Shown one piece after another: positions 36,694-44,966 of a stretch of DNA of 64,000 nt; positions within the stretch are counted from its first letter, which is position 1, and each line of letters opens with the position of its first letter. The stretch comes from Terrabacter sp040702505. Its GTDB lineage: Bacteria > Actinomycetota > Actinomycetes > Actinomycetales > Dermatophilaceae. Where the stretch lies: positions 124,001-188,000 of the forward strand of contig NZ_JBFBLC010000003.1 of the NCBI RefSeq assembly GCF_040702505.1, written 5' to 3'. The position numbers and the translations under genes are program-made. The notes below the pieces were generated by a model. It saw only the letters and a program-made list of their open reading frames with translations. It was not told where the DNA came from and did not search any database.

Positions 36694-37076
36694 CGCACGG
36701 CGACGGTCAACAGGGTCAGCGCAGGCTCGTGCGTCTCGACCTCGTAGACGCCCGGCTCCTTGCCGGTCAGGCGCAGCGTCGTCGCGGTGCCCGCCTTAAG
36801 CGGCGTCTCGACGTCGAACCCGTGGGCGTGCAGCTCGTCGTCGTGGTCGCTCGTCACCGACAGCTCGAGCGTCGAGCCGACGGGCAGGTCGACCTGCGCC
36901 GGGGCCGGCGTCACCGTCGTGCCGGTGACCTGCACCGACAGTCGCCGGACGCTGCCGGACGTAGCGACGCTGCCCGCCGCCCCCGCGGAGGGCTGCGGGC
37001 TGGCCGAGGAGCACGCAGCCGCACCGACCAGCGCAAGGACGCACACGGCATACGGCAGGGGACGAATCGCTCGCAT
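36690..37076 (-). CDS. Cupredoxin-like lipoprotein without the copper cysteine
   Basis: 128 aa. The signal peptide ends in lipobox GAAAC (lipidated Cys22). After a short Ser/Gly linker comes a single beta-sandwich: RLSVQVTGTTVTPAPAQVDLPVGSTLELSVTSDHDDELHAHGF, then ending GVYEVETHEPALTLLTVAVR. This is the layout of EfeO/cupredoxin-type domains. The C-terminal loop reads YEVETHEPALTLL, where copper proteins have Cys-x2-x2-His-x-Met, so a type 1 copper site is unlikely; the three histidines could still bind a metal. A TAGGAT box (37090-37085) 8 nt before the ATG implies a leaderless mRNA. Codon TAT in the octamer copy at 37046. Confidence 0.65.
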   Translation of the reverse strand: MRAIRPLPYAVCVLALVGAAACSSASPQPSAGAAGSVATSGSVRRLSVQVTGTTVTPAPAQVDLPVGSTLELSVTSDHDDELHAHGFDVETPLKAGTATTLRLTGKEPGVYEVETHEPALTLLTVAVR

Positions 37077-37084
37077 GGCCCCCG

Positions 37085-37111
37085 ATCCTAGGCAGGGGCG
37101 TCTGGCAGAGT
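37085..37111. promoter_or_regulatory. Divergent -10 boxes: lipoprotein (minus) and WS/DGAT (plus)
   Basis: Minus strand TAGGAT (37090-37085) ends 8 nt before ATG 37076. Plus strand CAGAGT (37106-37111) ends 6 nt before ATG 37118 and lacks the usual first T. Both imply leaderless starts from a 41-nt intergenic space. Confidence 0.45.
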
Positions 37112-37117
37112 GTCACC

Positions 37118-38539
37118 ATGTCCGACCGCCTGACCTCGCTCGACGCGTCGTTCCTCTACCTCGAGGAGTCCACCACGTCGATGCACGTCGGGTCGGTCAT
37201 GGTCTTCCAGCCGCCGCGCGAGGGCTTCGACTACGACCAGCTGGTCCACATCATCGAGAGCCGCATCGGCGCGATCCCGCGCTTCCGCCAGAAGGTGCGC
37301 GACGTGCCGGGCCGCATCGCCAACCCGGTGTGGGTCGACGACGAGGCCTTCGACATGGGCTACCACGTGCGCCGGGCCGGGCTGCCCCGGCCGGGCAGCG
37401 ACCGGCAGCTGCAGGACTTCGTGGCGCGGGTCCAGCCGCGCAAGCTCGACCGCACCCGGCCGCTGTGGGAGGTCTACCTCGTGGAGGGCCTGCACGACGG
37501 ACGGTTCGCCATCGTCACGAAGACCCACCACGCCCTCATCGACGGGGTCAACGCCCTCGACATCGCGCACGTCATCGTCGACTCCGTCAAGGGCGGTGAC
37601 CTCGACGAGGCCGTCCTGCCGTGGCAGCCCAGCCGGCCGCCGTCATCGGTCGAGCTCGTCGCCGGGGCGGTCGTCGACGCCGTGCGGCGGCCCACCCAGG
37701 TCGTCGACCTCGTGCGGGGCGGCCTCAACGACGCCCTCAACGTCGGGCTGCGTGCCGTCGAGTCCGCGGGGCAGGTGCTCTCCACCGTGGCGCGCACGGC
37801 CGCGCGGCCGGCACCCGACTCGCCGCTCAACGCCGAGATCGGCTCGGCCCGCAGGTGGGTCATGGTGGCCACCGACCTCGAGGACTACCGTCTCGTGCGC
37901 AAGCGGCTGGCCCGTGGGGCGTACGCCGAGGACGTCACGATCAACGACGTCGTCCTCGCGACGATCGCCGGCGGCCTGCGCTCGTGGCTGCTCGGCAGGG
38001 GCGAGGCGGTGAGCCCGCACACGACCGTCCGCGCCATGGTGCCGGTCAGCATCTATGGCGACGACCCGGCCGGCATGTACGCCAACCAGGTGATGGCCTG
38101 CGTGGTCAACCTGCCCGTCGGTGAGCCGGGGGCGTCGATGCGCCTGCACCAGATCGCCTTCGCCATGCGCCAGCAGATGGAGGGCGGCCAGGCCGTCGGC
38201 GCCACCTCGCTCGCCAACCTCGCCGGCTTCGCGCCGCCGACTTTGCACGCCCTGGGCGCCCGGCTGGGGTCGGCGATGTCGCGCCGGCTCTACAACGTCA
38301 TGATCACCAATGTGCCGGGCCCCCAGACCCCGCTCTACGCAGGGGAGGCCGAGATGCTGTCGACCTACCCGGTCACCCCGCTGGCCAAGGGCCAGGCGCT
38401 GTCGATCGGCATCACCTCCTACAACGGCGGCGTCTACTTCGGCCTCAACGCCGACCGTGACGCCATGCCCGACGTCGACGTGCTCGGCCAGTCCATCGTC
38501 GAGTCGCTGGCCGAGCTGGCCAGCGGGAGGGAGTCCTGA
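37118..38539 (+). CDS. WS/DGAT-family O-acyltransferase
   Basis: 473 aa, the normal length for bacterial wax ester synthase/diacylglycerol acyltransferase. The catalytic HHxxxDG motif is H137-H138 in THHALIDGVNA. Other family segments are the N-terminal RLTSLDASFLYLEESTTSMHVGSVMVF, TRPLWEVYLVEGL, TINDVVLATIAGGLRSWL and NVMITNVPGPQTPLYAGEA. It transfers fatty acyl groups from acyl-CoA to diacylglycerol or long-chain alcohols, making storage lipid. Which product is made cannot be told. It overlaps the next gene by one base (TGATG), indicating co-translation. Confidence 0.92.
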   Translation: MSDRLTSLDASFLYLEESTTSMHVGSVMVFQPPREGFDYDQLVHIIESRIGAIPRFRQKVRDVPGRIANPVWVDDEAFDMGYHVRRAGLPRPGSDRQLQDFVARVQPRKLDRTRPLWEVYLVEGLHDGRFAIVTKTHHALIDGVNALDIAHVIVDSVKGGDLDEAVLPWQPSRPPSSVELVAGAVVDAVRRPTQVVDLVRGGLNDALNVGLRAVESAGQVLSTVARTAARPAPDSPLNAEIGSARRWVMVATDLEDYRLVRKRLARGAYAEDVTINDVVLATIAGGLRSWLLGRGEAVSPHTTVRAMVPVSIYGDDPAGMYANQVMACVVNLPVGEPGASMRLHQIAFAMRQQMEGGQAVGATSLANLAGFAPPTLHALGARLGSAMSRRLYNVMITNVPGPQTPLYAGEAEMLSTYPVTPLAKGQALSIGITSYNGGVYFGLNADRDAMPDVDVLGQSIVESLAELASGRES

Positions 38540-38979
38540 TGCCCGTCGTGCGCGTCTACGTGCCGCTGGGCCGGGCGGGCCTCGAGGAGCTCGCCGGCAC
38601 CGGTGCCCTCGCCGCGGGGCCGGGGTCCCCGAGGATCGCGTATGCCGTCACGTCCCGTCTCGAGCGACTCGCCCCCGGTCTCGACCTCGAGGACCTCGAG
38701 TACGCCGCCTTCAGCGATGCCGTGACGGCTGCCGCCGAGCTGCGCGCGGCTCCGTCGGACCGCCGCGTCGTCGCCTCGGCCGACGCCGACGCGTCCTGGG
38801 TCGCGCCCCGGGAGGACGCGCCGGTCTCCAAGGTGCTTCTGACACAACCGGTTCCACTCGCGCGCGTCGCCTCTTTCCACATCGACGAGGAGGGGCCGGC
38901 CGGGTTCGACGAGGAGGCCGACGAGCTGCTCTGGTATGACGTGACCGAGCTCGACGACGTGCGCTCCTTCTTCGGCTGA
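38539..38979 (+). CDS. DUF6912-like hypothetical protein
   Basis: 146 aa, soluble. It begins VVRVYVPLGRAGLEELAGTG and has AVTSRLERLAPGLDLEDLEYAAFSDA in the middle. The end is FHIDEEGPAGFDEEADELLWYDVTELDDVRSF. This acidic C-terminus with WYDVTEL is what I remember of DUF6912 proteins of actinobacteria. No catalytic motif. It follows the acyltransferase gene with a one-base overlap and precedes the Nudix fusion by 13 nt, so the three are probably one operon. Confidence 0.55.
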   Translation: MPVVRVYVPLGRAGLEELAGTGALAAGPGSPRIAYAVTSRLERLAPGLDLEDLEYAAFSDAVTAAAELRAAPSDRRVVASADADASWVAPREDAPVSKVLLTQPVPLARVASFHIDEEGPAGFDEEADELLWYDVTELDDVRSFFG

Positions 38980-38992
38980 GGACGCTCAGACC

Positions 38993-40300
38993 GTGGCCGA
39001 CGACGAGGTGGTCGCCCTCTACGATGCGGCCGGCGCGGTGGTGGGGTCGGCGCCGCGTTCCGTCATGAGGTCACGCAACCTCAGGCATGCGGCATCGTCC
39101 GTGGTGGTGCGTGACCCGATGGGGCGCATCTACGTGCACCGGCGGACCCCGACCAAGGACGTCTACCCTGGACTGCTCGACTTCGCAGCCGGCGGAGTGG
39201 TCCTTGCGGGGGAGGACCCTGCGGTCGGCGCCGTCCGCGAGGTCGAGGAGGAGCTCGGGGTGCACGGCGTCCCCCTCGAGCCACTCGGCGTCACGCACTA
39301 CGCCGACGAGCGCACGGACTACCTCGCGGTGCGCTTCGTCACGACGTGGGACGGGGCGATCCGGTGGCAGCCGGAGGAGGTGTCCTGGGGTGAGTGGGTC
39401 ACCGTGGAGGAGCTCGTGCGCCGCCTCGACGAGCAGCCGTCGGCCTTCGTCCCCGACAGCGTGGCGGTGTGGTCCGAGACGATCCGCTCCTGGCGCCTCG
39501 ACCGGGTGCCCCTGCAGCAGGGGTGGGACAGCGTGACGACCCTCGTCGAAGGGCGCTGGGTGGACCGGGTGGCCAGACGTCCCGACGGCGAGAGGGCCCT
39601 GCTCACGGAGGTGGCCCTGCTGGCCCGACTGGCTGACAGCCTCCCGCTCGAGGTGCCGCGCCCGACGGTGATGGAGCGGCACCCGGTACGCGTGAGGCAC
39701 ACCCGGGTCGACGGCGCCGCGGTCGACCCGCTCGCGCTCACGGCCGAGGACGGCTGGGTCTTCGCCTCCTTCCTCTCCGCGTTGCACGCCACGCCGCTGC
39801 GGGTGGCTGCGGAGGCCGGCTGTCCAACGGCGGACGACGACGAGCGCGTCCGGGCTGCACAGCTGTCGCGCTTCCGGCAGGTGGTCCTGCCTCGGCTGCC
39901 CGACTCGATGGTGCCGGTCGGGGAGCAGCTGCTGCGCCGTGTCGGGACAGTCAGCTGGCAGGTGCTCTGCCACGGCGACCTGGTGGCCGAGCACCTGCTC
40001 GCGCGCGACGGTCGCGTGCACGCTGTCATCGACTGGGGCGATGCACGGGTGACCGATCCCGCGCTCGACCTGGCGTGGGCGCTGAACGCCACCACTCCGG
40101 GCTTCGCCCGCGCCGTGGTCGAGGGGGTCGATGTGGACGCGGAGCTGGGCGCCCGGTCGCGCGACCGGTGGGCGCTGGCGCCCTGGTACGAGGCGGAGCG
40201 GGCCGCAGGCGACGCGGCGCACGACGCGTCAGGCACCGCGGTGCTCGACGCCGCCCTCGACGCCGTCGCCGACCGGCTCACCTGGTGGCGCGCGGGCTGA
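38993..40300 (+). CDS. Fusion of a Nudix hydrolase and an APH/choline-kinase-like phosphotransferase
   Basis: 435 aa. Residues 1 to about 170 form a Nudix domain: the box GVVLAGEDPAVGAVREVEEELGV matches G-x5-E-x7-REUxEExGU exactly. Its start (LYDAAGAVVGSAPRSVMRSRNLRHAAS) resembles IDI/YfcD-type Nudix enzymes. Residues about 175-435 resemble aminoglycoside phosphotransferase/choline kinase folds: CHGDLVAEHLLARDG (Brenner motif HGD with His for the usual Asn) and VIDWGDARVTDPALDLAWAL (metal Asp). The N-terminal lobe of the kinase is short and no clear ATP loop is visible. The two halves could act on one nucleotide-linked or phosphorylated metabolite, which is inference. GTG start, 13 nt after the DUF6912-like gene. 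Confidence 0.75.
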   Translation: MADDEVVALYDAAGAVVGSAPRSVMRSRNLRHAASSVVVRDPMGRIYVHRRTPTKDVYPGLLDFAAGGVVLAGEDPAVGAVREVEEELGVHGVPLEPLGVTHYADERTDYLAVRFVTTWDGAIRWQPEEVSWGEWVTVEELVRRLDEQPSAFVPDSVAVWSETIRSWRLDRVPLQQGWDSVTTLVEGRWVDRVARRPDGERALLTEVALLARLADSLPLEVPRPTVMERHPVRVRHTRVDGAAVDPLALTAEDGWVFASFLSALHATPLRVAAEAGCPTADDDERVRAAQLSRFRQVVLPRLPDSMVPVGEQLLRRVGTVSWQVLCHGDLVAEHLLARDGRVHAVIDWGDARVTDPALDLAWALNATTPGFARAVVEGVDVDAELGARSRDRWALAPWYEAERAAGDAAHDASGTAVLDAALDAVADRLTWWRAG

Positions 40301-40348
40301 GCGTCTTACGTGGTGGTCGGATCGGGCCGGCGCCGCTGCCTCCCTTGT

Positions 40349-40354
40349 TACGGT
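40349..40354 (+). promoter_or_regulatory. -10 box, leaderless start of the SGNH hydrolase
   Basis: TACGGT ends 6 nt before ATG 40361. Confidence 0.45.
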
Positions 40355-40360
40355 GCGTGA

Positions 40361-41074
40361 ATGGACTTCACCGCCGACGAGTACGCGCGCCGCGACGCCG
40401 ACCGCATCCGCGAGATCCTCTCGGGCCCGCCGGTCACCTGGGTCTTCCTCGGCGACAGCATCACGCAGGGCGTCAAGCACACCCACGGCCACCGCGGCTA
40501 CGTCGAGCACTTCACCGAGCGCGTACGCGGTGAGCTGGGTCGGCTGGGTGACGCCGTCGTCAACTCCGGCGTCTCCGGCGCGACGACCGAGGACCTGCTC
40601 CCCGAGTTCCACTGGCGCGCAGGGCGTTTCGCGCCCGACGTCGTGTTCGTGCTGTTCGGCACGAACGACATGGTCGCCGGCGAGGACGGCGTGCGCGGGT
40701 TCCGCTACCGCCTCGACCAGATCGTCCAGCGATCGCGTGACGTCGGCGCCACCGTGGTCCTCCAGACGCCGCCACCCGTCCTCGACGAGGGGCAGCGCAA
40801 CCCGCACCTGCTCGGGCTCTACGCCCAGGCGGTCCGCGAGGTCGCGGACGACCTGGGCGTGCTGCTCGTCGACCACCTGGCCGCCTGGCAGGCGGCCGCC
40901 ACGGACGCCAGGGCGCAGCACGCGCCGGAGGGGTGGCTCGACGACGCCTTCCACCCGGGCGCCCGGGGGCACCACGAGATGGTGCTCACGCTGCTGGCGG
41001 CCGTCGGCCTCCTCGACCCCGCCAGCGCCGTCTGCTCCCTCACCGTCGACGAGGGCATCGGCGCCAGCGCCTGA
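40361..41074 (+). CDS. SGNH/GDSL hydrolase, cytoplasmic type
   Basis: 237 aa, with all four SGNH blocks: GDSITQG (nucleophile Ser near residue 27), the Gly of SGVSGATTEDL, FGTNDM (oxyanion Asn) and DDAFHPGARGH (Asp and His of the triad). No signal peptide. Relatives act as esterases or lipases, including sugar deacetylases; the substrate is unknown. The leaderless start is set by the -10 box at 40349. Confidence 0.85.
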   Translation: MDFTADEYARRDADRIREILSGPPVTWVFLGDSITQGVKHTHGHRGYVEHFTERVRGELGRLGDAVVNSGVSGATTEDLLPEFHWRAGRFAPDVVFVLFGTNDMVAGEDGVRGFRYRLDQIVQRSRDVGATVVLQTPPPVLDEGQRNPHLLGLYAQAVREVADDLGVLLVDHLAAWQAAATDARAQHAPEGWLDDAFHPGARGHHEMVLTLLAAVGLLDPASAVCSLTVDEGIGASA

Positions 41075-41170
41075 GGGCAGCGATCCCCGCACCGGGTCAG
41101 GGGCGGATCAGGGTCGGCTCAGGGCCGTCCCGGGCAGCGGAACCGGCCCAGCCGGGGCCACGATGGAGTC

Positions 41171-41569
41171 ATGACGCACCCCATCCCGAACCCGTACGGC
41201 CAGTCGCTCACCCCATCGAGCGAGGAGCGCACCTGGGCAGTCCTCGGCCACCTCGCCGCCCTCATCGCCGCGGTCATCTCGGTGGGCTGGCTCAGCTTCG
41301 TGGGCCCGCTCGTGATCTGGGCCATCTACAAGGACCGCAGCGCGTTCGTGCGCCAGGCGGCGGCCGGGTCCTTCAACTTCAACCTCGCCGTGTGGGCCGC
41401 CATCATCGTCGGCTGGCTCATGTTCTTCACGCTGCTGCTGATCCCGCTCGCCATCATCGTCTGGATCGTCGCGGTGGGCGCTGGGCTCTGGTTCCACATC
41501 CGGGCCGCCATGGCCGCCAACCGGGGCGAGTCCTACCGCTACCCCTGGAGCATCCCGGTCCTGCACTGA
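41171..41569 (+). CDS. DUF4870-family small membrane protein
   Basis: 132 aa. A short soluble start (HPIPNPYGQSLTPSSEERTW) leads to three or four membrane segments: LGHLAALIAAVISVGWLSFVGPLVIWAIY, AVWAAIIVGWLMFFTLLLIPLA and IVWIVAVGAGLWFHIRAAMAA. The DRSAFVRQAAAGSFNFNL linker between helices one and two is the DUF4870 signature. Function unknown. A weak -10 (CACGAT, 41159-41164) ends 6 nt before ATG 41171. Confidence 0.8.
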   Translation: MTHPIPNPYGQSLTPSSEERTWAVLGHLAALIAAVISVGWLSFVGPLVIWAIYKDRSAFVRQAAAGSFNFNLAVWAAIIVGWLMFFTLLLIPLAIIVWIVAVGAGLWFHIRAAMAANRGESYRYPWSIPVLH

Positions 41570-41709
41570 CACTCGCCCCGCCGCGGACGGTAGGGGAGGC
41601 ATGGAACGATGGGGTGGTCCGCCCACGAGGCGGGCCACCCCGGCCTGTCGGGCGCCGACCGCACCGACCAACGGGCCGACCGACCGTGCCGAACAGCAGG
41701 AGAGACTTG

Positions 41710-43338
<1,629 letters not shown>

Positions 43339-43364
43339 CGCCGGCTCCGGTACGGCATGCGCCA

Positions 43365-43396
43365 CGGGCCCGACTCCCGCAGGGGAGTCGGGCCCG
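43365..43396. terminator. Convergent terminator between pruA and the DUF2505 gene
   Basis: CGGGCCCGACTCCC (43365-43378) pairs perfectly with GGGAGTCGGGCCCG (43383-43396), loop GCAG. Confidence 0.8.
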
Positions 43397-43417
43397 TTGC
43401 TCGTGTGGTGCGCCGGC

Positions 43418-43915
43418 TCAGGCGTGCTCGGCGATCCACTCGGTCCCGGTGCGGCGCTCGGCCCGGATCGCGTCCACGACCGCCGGTGCGGCGGCCTTCT
43501 CGACCTTGCTGCCGAAGAGCGGGATCGAGGCCTTGAGGTCGCCGTCGACGGTGATCGAGGTGCCGCCCGCCGCCGGCGCGAGGCGGATGGTCGACCGCAT
43601 GGCGACCGGTGCTCCGGCCACCTCGACGGTGAGCGTGCCGGAGCGTGACCCGTCGGCGGCCGCAGCGCCCCACTCGTAGGTCTCGGTCACCGAGAGCGTC
43701 GGGCCCACGATCGACTTCGCGAAGTCGGGCAGCCCGTCGGCGGGCAGGTCACGCCGCGTCACCACGCGTGTCCCCTCGCCCGCCGGGGAGACGGCCACCT
43801 CGTGCTTCTGGGCGCCGGCCTCGACGCACTTGCGCTCCTGGAAGGCCTTGTCGGTGACCATGGCGTAGACGGTCTCGGGCGGCGCGGCATACGTCATCGT
43901 CTCGGAGATCTTCAT
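43418..43915 (-). CDS. DUF2505-family protein (START/SRPBCC-like fold)
   Basis: 165 aa. It opens MKISETMTYAAPPETVYAMVTDKAFQERKCVEAGAQ, the usual first strand and helix of polyketide-cyclase/START-like proteins. It then has VVTRRDLPADGLPDFAKSIVGPTLSVTETYEWG and ends with a long helix (KVEKAAAPAVVDAIRAERRTGTEWIAEHA). Such proteins bind hydrophobic ligands; the ligand is unknown. ATG 43915 is chosen over GTG 43924 because TAGCGT (43928-43923) ends 7 nt upstream. An octamer copy sits in the reading frame near the start (codon TAT) and another lies 47 nt upstream. Confidence 0.75.
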   Translation of the reverse strand: MKISETMTYAAPPETVYAMVTDKAFQERKCVEAGAQKHEVAVSPAGEGTRVVTRRDLPADGLPDFAKSIVGPTLSVTETYEWGAAAADGSRSGTLTVEVAGAPVAMRSTIRLAPAAGGTSITVDGDLKASIPLFGSKVEKAAAPAVVDAIRAERRTGTEWIAEHA

Positions 43916-43996
43916 GGCGGACACGCTATTGCACGCGCCGCTGCCGCTCCCCGCCGAGGACGTATGCCGTGTGCCTGCGTGCCGCTGCCGCGCGGG

Positions 43997-44536
43997 TCAG
44001 GTGCCCGACCGGGACCGGTCCGACAGCGCGGCGAGCGTGGAGCCGGACTGCTCGAGCTCGCGGCGCAGCCGTGCGAGCTCGCGCGAGCGCACGGCCGTGA
44101 CCCGGTTGAGCAGCTCCTGCAGGCGCTCGCGCTCGGCGAGCCGCTTACTCGGCTCGACGCGGCTCGGGCCGGAACGCTCGACGACGAGCTGGCCGTCGAC
44201 GACGAGGTCGAAACGGGCCAGCGCCGGCTCCAGCTCGCGGATCCGGGCGGCGGACTCGACGGCCGTCGTGGTCCAGCCCTGCAGCAGGCCCCCGACCCGG
44301 TCGAGCTCGGTGGCGGCCCGCATCACCAGGTCGCGCTCCCGTCCGGTGGGGTCGGTGGGGTGGGCGAGGTCGGCGGGCTCGCTGGACGACCCACGGCCAC
44401 TGCGTCCGGTGCGCGCGCCGCGCCGCGCCGCCGCCTCGAGGTCGACGACGAGGTCGGCGAGGCGGCCGGCGTGGCTGCGCAGGGCACCACCCAGGGCCGA
44501 GGTGGATGCCGGGTCGCCGGCGGAGGGGCCCGTCAC
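43997..44536 (-). CDS. Hypothetical coiled-coil protein
   Basis: 179 aa, not recognised. The N-terminal third is helical and Ala/Arg-rich (LGGALRSHAGRLADLVVDLEAAARRG). The middle reads RERDLVMRAATELDRVGGLLQGWTTTAVESAARIRELEPALARFDLVVDGQLVVE. The end is a strongly charged helix, LAERERLQELLNRVTAVRSRELARLRRELEQSGSTLAALSDR, a likely coiled coil. No signal peptide or membrane segment. GTG 44536 overlaps the upstream gene's stop by 4 nt. Size and helix layout recall WXG100-like or scaffold proteins, but I see no ESX partner. Confidence 0.55.
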   Translation of the reverse strand: MTGPSAGDPASTSALGGALRSHAGRLADLVVDLEAAARRGARTGRSGRGSSSEPADLAHPTDPTGRERDLVMRAATELDRVGGLLQGWTTTAVESAARIRELEPALARFDLVVDGQLVVERSGPSRVEPSKRLAERERLQELLNRVTAVRSRELARLRRELEQSGSTLAALSDRSRSGT

Positions 44537-44814
44537 GCGCGGCTCACCCCGCGGGGGTCGTGCTGGTCCGTCCGGACGGCTGCCGCCCCGAGGCACTCGA
44601 GGAGGCGCTCCTCGAGTGCCTCGGAGAGCGCCGCCAGCGTGTCGGCAGCCTGCTCGACCCACGCGTCGAGGGCGCGCTGCGTGGGCAGGTCGCCGACGTC
44701 GGGCACGTGCGTCAGCAGCTCCTGCGAGAGCGCTCGTGCTGTCGAGCGACCCGACGCGAGCGCCCGGAGCGTCGCGGGATCCGCCGCGCCCGTCCCCGGG
44801 ATCCCGTCGTCCAT
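44533..44814 (-). CDS. Small hypothetical protein
   Basis: 93 aa, not recognised. Mostly helical: PATLRALASGRSTARALSQELLTHVPDVG, then LPTQRALDAWVEQAADTLAALSEALEERLLECLG. The start is firm, since TAGAGT (44826-44821) ends 6 nt before ATG 44814. Coupled by GTGA to the coiled-coil gene, so the two products may form a complex. Inference only. Confidence 0.55.
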   Translation of the reverse strand: MDDGIPGTGAADPATLRALASGRSTARALSQELLTHVPDVGDLPTQRALDAWVEQAADTLAALSEALEERLLECLGAAAVRTDQHDPRGVSRA

Positions 44815-44820
44815 GGCACC

Positions 44821-44826
44821 ACTCTA
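44821..44826 (-). promoter_or_regulatory. -10 box, leaderless start of the small hypothetical gene
   Basis: Minus-strand TAGAGT, 6 nt, ATG 44814. Confidence 0.5.
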
Positions 44827-44889
44827 GGCACTGCAGCACCGCGGACCGGTGAGTTCTCCACCGGGTGGGCGGGGCCCGAGGGGACGGCG

Positions 44890-44895
44890 ATAGGC
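44890..44895 (+). promoter_or_regulatory. -10 box for the glutamate dehydrogenase gene
   Basis: TAGGCT predicts a start near 44902 and a leader of about 65 nt before ATG 44967, unlike the leaderless neighbours. Confidence 0.45.
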
Positions 44896-44966
44896 TCACA
44901 TCGTGAGATGCGCGGCACGACGAGGTGCCGCCGCACGGGCCGCACGGTGAGGAATCCGACAACCGC

